This document shows positions 9,482 to 16,865 of a stretch of 64,000 nucleotides of DNA, piece after piece. How positions within the stretch are numbered: the first letter of the stretch is position 1; every line of letters begins with the position of its first letter. Under the pieces are notes generated by a model that was not told the DNA's origin, searched no databases, and was given only the letters and a program-made list of their open reading frames with translations. The translations under genes and the position numbers were made by a program. Source of the DNA: Cytophagales bacterium (GTDB taxonomy: Bacteria > Bacteroidota > Bacteroidia > Cytophagales > Spirosomataceae); the NCBI GenBank assembly GCA_013298025.1, contig JAAFJE010000001.1, forward strand, positions 62,001-126,000, given 5' to 3'.

Positions 9482-9835
9482 GATGAAACAGATTGATGGT
9501 TGTTTGTCGGCTATTTTAATAAAAACAAAGACAAGCGTACAGCCGAATTGCTAAAGAATTGCAAATTTAGCGGTTTTGAAAAAGAATACCTATAAAAATT
9601 TAAGGGATTGGACGCTTCGGCTCTTATTGGCATTTTTCACGACATTGCCAAGACTTACCAAATTTTTGTCAACTCGACCAAATTCGATGAAATGTTTGTT
9701 TGACTAACGCAAATGTCCTATTTTTAACCTTGATATACCATGACTTTGTGGGTGTTTTTTATGGGTATTTATCAATAAAAGCAGCACCCTGCATTTTACA
9801 GCACATACACTATTTTATTTGTACAGTTATACCTA
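9482..9835. other. Divergent intergenic region between purL and the propeller sensor gene
   Basis: 354 bases without a convincing gene. It holds the putative purL promoter near 9562 and must also hold the promoter of the rightward sensor kinase gene, for which no exact TAnnTTTG element was found (nearest is TGACTTTG at 9741-9748, one mismatch). Confidence 0.5.
9562..9569 (-). promoter_or_regulatory. Putative -7 promoter element for purL
   Basis: CAAATTTA on the plus strand reads TAAATTTG on the minus strand, an exact TAnnTTTG Bacteroidota -7 element, about 80 bases before the purL start. I see no TTG at the -33 spacing, so this rests on the -7 element alone. Confidence 0.45.
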
Positions 9836-11215
9836 ATGATGATGAAAAAAATATTTGTTTTAACCTACTTCTATGTTGCCTCTTTCTTTGCTTCTTTGGC
9901 ACAGGAATATCCTGTGAAAGTATTTACTACCAACGACGGGCTTTCTCAAATGCAAGTAAATTGCGTGTTTAAAGACAGCCGTGGGTACATCTGGGCTGGT
10001 ACAAAATACGGCTTTTGTAAATACAATGGGGAAAAGTTTACCCGATATAAGCCCATCATCGGTGTTTTAGGGACTGAGATTTACAAAATTGCAGAAGATA
10101 ATAAGGGAGTATTATACATTGCTTCCAATGAAGGCGCGTGTCGGTTTGACGGTAATTCCTTTGAACCCATCAAAGGAATAAAAGATGTTGGCGGTCAATT
10201 TTGTATTGACAATAAAAATCAAGTGTATGTCCTAAAGTATAATGTTCTTTATAAAATCAATAGCAATGATAGCCTTGAAGTAGCCAAACACCTGCCATTC
10301 AAGCATCAGTATGGCAGTATCATTTTTGATAAGTTTCATAACACTTTAATAGCCCATGTAGATAGCATCGGGGTTGTGTCTTTTACTGAATATTCATACA
10401 AAATTTTATTTGCAGAGCCTAAAAAGGGAGGAAATATAACTACGCAGTTAGGAAAAAATGGAGAAATTATTATCTATCATAACTATCAAAATGAGCAAAC
10501 CTACTACATCCTTGATAACAAGGGAAAAGTAGAAGCATTTTTAGAGATTAAAGACACTCTTATTCAAGTAAGAAAAACTATACCATTTAATTTTCCTTTT
10601 TCAGTAAAAAATGTTGCCTATTTGCTTGAAACCAATTCATTTATTTGTAAAAAGTTACAGAATATACCCTCTTTTATCAATGCAATACAACCTTGCTATA
10701 CCGAAAACGGTGTATGGATTGGAACAGAACAAGGTTTGATTTTTATTGCTACCAATGGTTTTGAATATTTCAACAAAAAAATTGCACCTTACTGTTGGGG
10801 CTTAGTAGAGGATAAATATCAACGCCACTGGCTATTCAATTGGCTTCATCCGATTAAGATTTGGGATGGAAAAAAAATAGATAGTACAACAGCGTATTAT
10901 CCAATAATGAACAAGAAAATACACTTACGTAAGGAAGATAAAATAGATGATAAAAATAAAAACACATGGTATTTTGGTCCTATCAAAGATAAATGGGGAA
11001 ACCTTTGGATACCCAATGGACATGGGCTATTGAGGTATGATTATCGACAATATCAACTATTTACACCTACTAAAAAAGATATTGCCACAATCAGTTTATC
11101 AGTGTTAGAAGACCCCGAACGCAACCTTATTCTAAGTGGTGGTCAGCTTTCCTTAAACATTTTTGAAAATAAATATCCCTTTAAATGCACTACGGGTGTA
11201 GGACAAGTTTGTTAA
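9836..11215 (+). CDS. Propeller-type LytS sensor histidine kinase, 5' fragment (interrupted by a MITE-like element)
   Basis: The first 459 codons of what was a single sensor gene. There is a signal peptide (KKIFVLTYFYVASFFASLAQ), then Reg_prop-type beta-propeller blades, for example DGLSQMQVNCVFKDSRGYIW and GTKYGFCKYNG, the periplasmic ligand-binding part of Bacteroidota sensors. The true coding sequence stops after base 11193; the last 7 residues (GVGQVC and the residue before) are coded by the inserted element, which supplies the TAA. Removing the 191-bp element plus one 9-bp target copy joins this frame exactly to the downstream fragment, giving a 1022-residue protein. The fragment alone would be an exported propeller without any output domain. 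Confidence 0.85.
   Translation: MMMKKIFVLTYFYVASFFASLAQEYPVKVFTTNDGLSQMQVNCVFKDSRGYIWAGTKYGFCKYNGEKFTRYKPIIGVLGTEIYKIAEDNKGVLYIASNEGACRFDGNSFEPIKGIKDVGGQFCIDNKNQVYVLKYNVLYKINSNDSLEVAKHLPFKHQYGSIIFDKFHNTLIAHVDSIGVVSFTEYSYKILFAEPKKGGNITTQLGKNGEIIIYHNYQNEQTYYILDNKGKVEAFLEIKDTLIQVRKTIPFNFPFSVKNVAYLLETNSFICKKLQNIPSFINAIQPCYTENGVWIGTEQGLIFIATNGFEYFNKKIAPYCWGLVEDKYQRHWLFNWLHPIKIWDGKKIDSTTAYYPIMNKKIHLRKEDKIDDKNKNTWYFGPIKDKWGNLWIPNGHGLLRYDYRQYQLFTPTKKDIATISLSVLEDPERNLILSGGQLSLNIFENKYPFKCTTGVGQVC
11185..11193. repeat. Left 9-bp target-site duplication
   Basis: ATGCACTAC here is repeated exactly at 11385-11393 on the other side of the inserted element. Confidence 0.9.
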
Positions 11216-11384
11216 AAAGTAAAGTTTATTCATATATTCTTTGGCAAAGCAGAAAGAATCTGTTTTGCCAAAGGCTAATTTTATGAAATATTTCAAAAAT
11301 TAAGGCTTTTTCTCATACTTAAATTTAGCTATGCCAAATAAAATTTGGAGCTTTTTTTTAAACAAACAAACTTGTCCTACACCC
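11194..11384. mobile_element. 191-bp MITE-like element with 20-bp terminal inverted repeats
   Basis: The ends are GGGTGTAGGACAAGTTTGTT (11194-11213) and its exact reverse complement (11365-11384). The element is flanked by a 9-bp duplication of the target and carries no gene. Inside is a strong hairpin, CTTTGGCAAAGCAGA (11239-11253) against TCTGTTTTGCCAAAG (11259-11273), 14 of 15 pairs, which may act as a transcription stop. Size, ends and target duplication make it a non-autonomous transposon; a 9-bp duplication fits IS4- or IS5-like parents but the family was not identified. No parent transposase with these ends is in the window. Confidence 0.9.
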
Positions 11385-11393
11385 ATGCACTAC
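11385..11393. repeat. Right 9-bp target-site duplication
   Basis: Second copy of ATGCACTAC; see the copy at 11185-11193. Confidence 0.9.
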
Positions 11394-11412
11394 ACTGACG
11401 AAGAAAGAAGGG

Positions 11413-13104
11413 ATGAAGATTAGTAATTATATTCTAAGTATAGCTTTAGAAAGACCTGGAGTTTATTGGTTAGGTGGAGGAAATATGCTGATGAGGTACG
11501 ATAGCGACCATAAGACTTGGAAAGAGTTTTCGATTGCAAATGGGAAAACGAAATCTAAAGGTTTTGGAGATATGTGTTTTGATAACCGCCATACACTTTG
11601 GGTTACAAGTCTTTTAAATGGGCTACATTACTACGATGCCCGATTAGATTCCTTAGTCCAAGTGCCTTCTGAAGAGCTAAATGAACCCGCCTCAAGTGTT
11701 CTACAAATCAGTCAAAATCAATTACTGATAGGTTCTTTGAGGCAGCTATACATACTAGATTTACAAGCTTGGTATAAAAATAAAAAAATCGTATTAAAAG
11801 CTTTTAACAACAGAAATGGCTATCAAGGCATAGAACCCGGACAAAAAGGTTTATACAAAGATTCTAAAGGATATATTTGGGTTACATCTGGTACAGAACT
11901 TTCAAGATTTAAGCTTGATAGATTAGTCCTCAAAAATGATACACTCAAAACCTTTATTACACAATTCAATGGGAAACCGATTCCATTCAATGGAATATTA
12001 CAAGATAATATTTCTACAACTGGTAATGTCAGAATTGAATTTGAGTCGGTCGGAGAAAACAAATCATTGGATTCGGAATATAGTTACTTTATCGAAGGAA
12101 TTACCCCAACTTGGACGAATTGGCAAGAAGAACCCGTAGTTACGCTTTCTAAGTTAGCATCAGGTGATTATCGACTCTTAGTAAAATCAAGAACCGGGAA
12201 TGGAGACGACCGATATTCTAAAATAACTTCGTTTGATTTTGTTGTAGAAGTATTCTTTTGGCAGTCACCATATTTTCCACTCTATGCCTTTTTGATACTT
12301 TTAGCGATTTTAGCTTTAGGGTATTTCATTTATTGGAAAATTCAACAAAAAGAAATAGCCATCAAAGAGGCACTTATCCAAAAAGAAAAAGAGGCACAGC
12401 AAGAACTGATTAACAAAGAAGTAACCCTCAAAAAACAGACGACGCAAATCAAGTCTTTACAAGTACAAACCGCTCAGGCTCAAATGAATCCACATTTTAC
12501 CTTCAACGTGTTGGGTACATTACAAGCACTGATTTACAAACAAGACACCAAAAGTGCCAATGATAATTTATTAAAATTGAGCAAACTCATGCGGAGTTAT
12601 TTAGATGCCTCCATTTCTTCCGAAATCGACCCCCACTCGCAGGAATCTGGCATGATTACTTTGGAAGAAGAAATAGAATTACTACAAATGTATATTGATT
12701 TTGAGCAACTGACCTATCGAGATAGATTTGAAGCATTGATTAACATAAGTCCAGACATCAGTAAAGATTTCTACAAGATTCCCCCCTTGTTGATTCAGCC
12801 TTTTGTAGAAAATGCCATCAAGCACGGCGTATTACCCAACCGTAAAGTATTTGGTAAAGTTGACATTGCGTTTAGCCTAGACGAACAAGAAAATTTAGTT
12901 TGTATCATCAGTGACAACGGCATTGGCAGAGAAGCCTCACAGCTTTTACAACAAACCTCCATGAAAACCTACAAATCGCTCGGTACAGCCTTAGTGAAAA
13001 AACGGGTAAATATACTAAGCGAATTAGGATTTAAAATTGACATCCATTACCAAGACAACCCAACAGGGGGCACAACCGTAACCATCAAATTTATTTATAC
13101 CTAA
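11413..13104 (+). CDS. Propeller-type LytS sensor histidine kinase, 3' fragment
   Basis: A 563-codon open frame from an internal ATG; the native frame enters from base 11394. It holds the remaining propeller blades (KGFGDMCFDNRHTLWVTSLL, GLYKDSKGYIWVTSG), a Y_Y_Y beta-sandwich domain (SEYSYFIEG...ASGDYRLLVKS), one membrane helix (FPLYAFLILLAILALGYFIYW), a coiled coil, and the LytS-type kinase with phosphoacceptor AQMNPHFTFN, PPLLIQPFVENAIKHG and SDNGIG. LytS kinases phosphorylate LytTR regulators, and one follows 4 bases later. If translated alone this piece lacks a signal peptide and half its sensor; whether it still works is unknown. The kinase motifs are intact, so the insertion may be recent. 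Confidence 0.85.
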   Translation: MKISNYILSIALERPGVYWLGGGNMLMRYDSDHKTWKEFSIANGKTKSKGFGDMCFDNRHTLWVTSLLNGLHYYDARLDSLVQVPSEELNEPASSVLQISQNQLLIGSLRQLYILDLQAWYKNKKIVLKAFNNRNGYQGIEPGQKGLYKDSKGYIWVTSGTELSRFKLDRLVLKNDTLKTFITQFNGKPIPFNGILQDNISTTGNVRIEFESVGENKSLDSEYSYFIEGITPTWTNWQEEPVVTLSKLASGDYRLLVKSRTGNGDDRYSKITSFDFVVEVFFWQSPYFPLYAFLILLAILALGYFIYWKIQQKEIAIKEALIQKEKEAQQELINKEVTLKKQTTQIKSLQVQTAQAQMNPHFTFNVLGTLQALIYKQDTKSANDNLLKLSKLMRSYLDASISSEIDPHSQESGMITLEEEIELLQMYIDFEQLTYRDRFEALINISPDISKDFYKIPPLLIQPFVENAIKHGVLPNRKVFGKVDIAFSLDEQENLVCIISDNGIGREASQLLQQTSMKTYKSLGTALVKKRVNILSELGFKIDIHYQDNPTGGTTVTIKFIYT

Positions 13105-13108
13105 TCTT

Positions 13109-13903
13109 ATGACAAACACACTTAGAACAATAATCATCGACGATGTTCCAGATTTTTTAGAGTTAATGGCAGATTTACTCACAGAACATTGTCCAGAAAC
13201 AACCATCGTAGGCACAGCTACCGACATCGACACTGCCTATCATTTAATCAAGCAAGAAAAGCCCGATTTGTTGATTTTAGACATCGAATTGGGAGGCGTT
13301 ACTTGTTTCAATCTTTTGGGGCAACTACGCAGTGAAAATCTCATAGATTTTCAACTCATTTTCTTTACCAGTTACACAACAAACGAACATTATACCAATG
13401 CTTTTCGGTACTCAGCCCTGCAATATTTGCATAAACCCATCGACCATGAGCTATTAAAAGAATCGGTGGCAAGAGCCTATAAAAATGTAACCTGTAGTAA
13501 AAAAGAAGTAAGCGAGCAACTACAGCCACAACTTGAAGTGCTTTACAAAATGATACAAGAAAAAAAAGGCTCAAAAGAAGGGCAAATTTTCTTGCAATTA
13601 CCCCGAAAAATATGGGAAAAAGTAGAAGTACAGGACATCCTCTATTTAAAATCTGATGAAAACATTACCGAGTTTCATCTCATTGGCAACCGTCCTGTAA
13701 AAACCATGCAACATATAGGTTATTATGTTTTTTTGACCAAAGACTATGAATTTTTTAGAATAGAACAAGGCTGTATCGTCAACTTAAAACACGTAGTAAG
13801 ATACGAAAGCCAAGACAGAGTTATACGGTTGTCAAACGGCAAACACCTTTATGCCTCAAGGCAAAAAGACCGAGAGTTACGAAGAATCTTTATGCAGCAG
13901 TAA
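13109..13903 (+). CDS. LytTR-family response regulator
   Basis: 264 residues: a receiver domain (about 5-125) with the acidic pair DD at 11-12, phosphoacceptor Asp58 in LLILDIELGG, switch Thr/Ser region FFTSY and the Lys of YLHKPID, then a LytTR DNA-binding domain (about 155-262) with KVEVQDILYLKSDENIT, RIEQGCIVNLKHVVRYE and a final RQKDRELRRIF. LytTR domains bind direct repeats upstream of target promoters. The start lies 4 bases after the kinase stop, so the two are co-transcribed and form a cognate pair; the kinase partner is split by a mobile element, which could leave this regulator without its signal. Confidence 0.93.
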   Translation: MTNTLRTIIIDDVPDFLELMADLLTEHCPETTIVGTATDIDTAYHLIKQEKPDLLILDIELGGVTCFNLLGQLRSENLIDFQLIFFTSYTTNEHYTNAFRYSALQYLHKPIDHELLKESVARAYKNVTCSKKEVSEQLQPQLEVLYKMIQEKKGSKEGQIFLQLPRKIWEKVEVQDILYLKSDENITEFHLIGNRPVKTMQHIGYYVFLTKDYEFFRIEQGCIVNLKHVVRYESQDRVIRLSNGKHLYASRQKDRELRRIFMQQ

Positions 13904-13904
13904 G

Positions 13905-13950
13905 AAAAACCCCTTTGAAATCATACGTTCAAAGGGGTTTTTCTTTTTTA
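13905..13950 (+). terminator. Intrinsic terminator of the sensor/regulator operon
   Basis: Perfect 15-bp stem, AAAAACCCCTTTGAA at 13905-13919 and its complement at 13928-13942, followed by CTTTTTT. Confidence 0.92.
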
Positions 13951-14064
13951 GAACCAAATCCTATGTTATTTGACCGAATTTTAGGAAGGCAAGCTTTTAT
14001 GACAGGTAGTTTAGTAGTTTTAGTTTTAAAAAATACAGAATCAAATTATTAAAAACATGCAGCT

Positions 14065-15492
14065 ATGAAAACACTATTACCATTCTTTAACTGTACAAAA
14101 AGTACACTATCGCTACTTTTATACTTAATTAGTTATATTTCAATTGGACAGTCAAAAAACTATACAGTTCCATTTAAAGCACAAGTTCTTCCAGGTGATT
14201 GGGAAAATACTAAAAATTGTGGTCCTACTTGTGTATTAATGATTGACGGATACTATAAAAAATATGTCCCAACTGAAAAAAACATTAAGTCTATTAACGA
14301 TTGGATGGGAACACCAACTTATAATGGTGTAGTCACTAATACAACAAAATTAGAGGAGTTAGCTACAAAATACTGTAAACTATCAAATGTTTCTCATGAT
14401 AACGCATCCTCCTCAAATGCAAAAAATACGATAGTAGATGAGCTTAATCAAGGATACCCGCTCATTTGTGCTGTTAGATTAAAAATGACTAATTTGGTTG
14501 ATAAATCAAATGGTCACTTTATGGTAATCAGAGGATATAATTCTGAAGGAGTTTATGTAAATGATCCAGGACGAAGCCTTGAATCAGGACAAGGTGAAAA
14601 TAAATACTATCTGTGGGAAACATTTTTAAAATCTTGGGAAACACAAAACTATGCTTTTGTAAAAATTCATCACATAACTACACCAGCACCCTCAATCCCA
14701 ACACTCTCGACACCAGCCCAAAATGCCAATAATGTTTCTATCAAAAATGGGATTTCCTTTAAATGGTCGTCTACAAATGCTGATAAATATCGTATTCAAA
14801 TTATTGAAGCAAGTAAATTTGTGTCGTTCTCAACTTCAACTGGTTTTATTAATGCTACTTGCACAAATTGTCCTTACTCTGACACCACAAGTGCGTCTTC
14901 ATTTTTATGGACAAAAGCAGAATCTGGAAAAACTTATTATTGGACAGTTAGAGCAAGTGGCATTGGTGGCGTGAGTAACTTCTCCAATTACAGTAAATTT
15001 ACAACCGAAACTCTTACCGCAAGCCCTCCAACCCTCACAGGAACAGCTACTATTTGTAAAGGAGCAAGCACAACCTTGACTGCCACAGGCTGTAACGGAA
15101 TAGTGAATTGGAGTGATAATCAAACTGGAACAACTGTTAGTGTCAAACCATCTGCAACAACTACTTATACGGCAACCTGTACTGTTAATGGAGTAAAATC
15201 AGCTAATTCAAATGCTGTAACTGTAACTGTTAATCCTGTACCAACTGCTCCTACCTTGACAGCATCGCTCAGTACGATAAGTGCTGGAAAATCAACAATA
15301 CTAACAGCATCAAATTGCAATGGTATAGTTACTTGGGATAGCCCTTTGGGAACGGGGACATCTAAAACTGTTACCCCTAATGTAACAACAACTTATAAAG
15401 CCACTTGTTCTACAAACAACTGTATGAGTATAGCATCCACTATAACAATTACTGTTAATAACCCTCCAACAATTACAGGAACAGCTATCTAA
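14065..15492 (+). CDS. Secreted C39-like peptidase with Ig-like repeats, 5' part of a frameshifted gene
   Basis: 475 codons. A signal peptide (about 1-29) precedes a papain-like C39 domain: VPFKAQ, NCGPTCVLMIDGYY with Cys52 as likely nucleophile, NGHFMVIRGY with the His, and VNDPG with the Asp. A fibronectin-III-like segment follows (about 212-315), then the first 146-residue unit of paired Ig-like modules (ATICKGASTTLTATGCNG..., LTASLSTISAGKS...). The frame is lost at about 15487, inside a truncated repeat copy, and stops at 15492. The 3' part (15551-16744) carries the rest of the repeats and the T9SS sorting signal. The whole gene would be a cell-surface or secreted peptidase/adhesin; its target is unknown. 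Confidence 0.85.
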   Translation: MKTLLPFFNCTKSTLSLLLYLISYISIGQSKNYTVPFKAQVLPGDWENTKNCGPTCVLMIDGYYKKYVPTEKNIKSINDWMGTPTYNGVVTNTTKLEELATKYCKLSNVSHDNASSSNAKNTIVDELNQGYPLICAVRLKMTNLVDKSNGHFMVIRGYNSEGVYVNDPGRSLESGQGENKYYLWETFLKSWETQNYAFVKIHHITTPAPSIPTLSTPAQNANNVSIKNGISFKWSSTNADKYRIQIIEASKFVSFSTSTGFINATCTNCPYSDTTSASSFLWTKAESGKTYYWTVRASGIGGVSNFSNYSKFTTETLTASPPTLTGTATICKGASTTLTATGCNGIVNWSDNQTGTTVSVKPSATTTYTATCTVNGVKSANSNAVTVTVNPVPTAPTLTASLSTISAGKSTILTASNCNGIVTWDSPLGTGTSKTVTPNVTTTYKATCSTNNCMSIASTITITVNNPPTITGTAI

Positions 15493-16465
15493 AACTGTTA
15501 CCCCTAATGTAACAACAACTTATAAAGCCACTTGTTCTACAAACAACTGTATGAGTATAGCATCCACTATAACAATTACTGTTAATAACCCTCCAACAAT
15601 TACAGGAACAGCTACTATTTGTAAAGGAGCAAGCACAACCTTGACTGCCACAGGCTGTAACGGAATAGTGAATTGGATTGATAATCAAACAGGAACAACT
15701 GTTAGTGTCAAACCATCTGCAACAACTACTTATACGGCAACCTGTACTGTTAATGGAGTAAAATCAGCTAATTCAAATGCTGTAACTGTAACTGTTAACC
15801 CTGTACCAACTGCTCCTACCTTGACAGCATCGCTCAGTACGATAAGTGCTGGAAAATCAACAATACTAACAGCATCAAATTGCAATGGTATAGTTACTTG
15901 GGATAGCCCTTTGGGAACTGGGTCTTCTAAAACTGTTACCCCTAATGTAACAACAACTTATAAAGCCACTTGTTCTACAAACAACTGTATGAGTATAGCA
16001 TCCACTATAACAATTACTGTTAATAACCCTCCAACAATTACAGGAACAGCTACTATTTGTAAAGGAGCAAGCACAACCTTGACTGCCACAGGCTGTAACG
16101 GAATAGTGAATTGGATTGATAATCAAACAGGAACAACTGTTAGTGTCAAACCATCTGCAACAACTACTTATACGGCAACCTGTACTGTTAATGGAGTAAA
16201 ATCAGCTAATTCAAATGCTGTAACTGTAACTGTTAACCCTGTACCAACTGCTCCTACCTTGACAGCATCGCTCAGTACGATAAGTGCTGGAAAATCAACA
16301 ATACTAACAGCATCAAATTGCAATGGTATAGTTACTTGGGATAGCCCTTTGGGAACTGGGTCTTCTAAAACTGTTACCCCTAATGTAACAACAACTTATA
16401 AAGCCACTTGTTCTACAAACAACTGTATGAGTATAGCATCCACTATAACAATTACTGTTAATAAC
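15040..16465 (+). repeat. 438-bp tandem coding repeats with one truncated copy
   Basis: Counting from the motif GGAACAGCT, full units begin at 15040, 15605 and 16043 and a broken unit of only 127 bp lies at 15478-15604; the last unit ends near 16465. A full unit is 438 bp (146 codons, two Ig-like modules). The broken copy lacks 311 bp, which is not a multiple of three, and so shifts the frame. The 15605 and 16043 copies look identical to each other, while the 15040 copy differs at a few sites (for example GATAATCAAACTGG against GATAATCAAACAGG), pointing to recent duplication or gene conversion, or to an assembly error in near-identical repeats. Confidence 0.92.
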
Positions 16466-16744
16466 ACAAAGTCTCGAATTTCGATTGACACATTGATTAC
16501 TGATAGTGCAGACTCTACTTTACTCGAACCAAGCGTTCAGCGAATATTCCCTAATCCCGTTTTCACTGGAGATGAAGTGAATTTTGATAAACCGATTAGC
16601 TTTACCCTTTTAGACCAATATAACAATATAATAGCGATTCAGCAAGAAAAGGTTTCTAAATGGAATATTAAAAATCTGCGTAATGGTTTCTATATTATTC
16701 GTACAGATGATGGAAGTAGTTATAAACTATTTATAAATAGATAA
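15551..16744 (+). CDS. Ig-like repeats plus T9SS C-terminal sorting domain, 3' part of the C39 gene
   Basis: 397 codons from an internal ATG; the native frame is open from about 15488. It codes two and a third copies of the 146-residue Ig-like unit and ends in a type A type IX secretion sorting domain of about 75 residues: SVQRIFPNPV, then the short beta strands FTLLDQYNNIIAIQ, LRNGFYIIRTDDG and the final SYKLFINR. Such domains direct export through the outer membrane and surface attachment in Bacteroidota. As it lacks a signal peptide, the fragment by itself cannot be exported, so it is meaningful only as the end of the gene starting at 14065. Confidence 0.85.
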   Translation: MSIASTITITVNNPPTITGTATICKGASTTLTATGCNGIVNWIDNQTGTTVSVKPSATTTYTATCTVNGVKSANSNAVTVTVNPVPTAPTLTASLSTISAGKSTILTASNCNGIVTWDSPLGTGSSKTVTPNVTTTYKATCSTNNCMSIASTITITVNNPPTITGTATICKGASTTLTATGCNGIVNWIDNQTGTTVSVKPSATTTYTATCTVNGVKSANSNAVTVTVNPVPTAPTLTASLSTISAGKSTILTASNCNGIVTWDSPLGTGSSKTVTPNVTTTYKATCSTNNCMSIASTITITVNNTKSRISIDTLITDSADSTLLEPSVQRIFPNPVFTGDEVNFDKPISFTLLDQYNNIIAIQQEKVSKWNIKNLRNGFYIIRTDDGSSYKLFINR

Positions 16745-16807
16745 ATCAAGATGTAGAAATCGTTCTATGTAAAAATTATTTTCATCCATAACTGACGGTA
16801 TTCACTG

Positions 16808-16843
16808 GGTTGCCAAGACCAATGACTCATTGGTTTGGCAACC
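16808..16843. terminator. Hairpin between convergent genes
   Basis: GGTTGCCAA at 16808-16816 pairs with TTGGCAACC at 16835-16843, and the inner CCAATGA/TCATTGG extends the stem. No strong T tract follows, so it is a likely but weak terminator. Confidence 0.55.
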
Positions 16844-16865
16844 TATACCTCTCTCCCCCTAAACC

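Noticed and set aside
9600-9700. Possible short coding remnant in the purL-sensor gap
   Set aside because: A few codons resemble coding sequence but there is no recognisable motif or intact frame.
14065-15492. C39 domain as a bacteriocin-processing ABC exporter
   Set aside because: No membrane or ATPase domain and no double-glycine leader peptides nearby; the protein has a signal peptide and a T9SS end instead.
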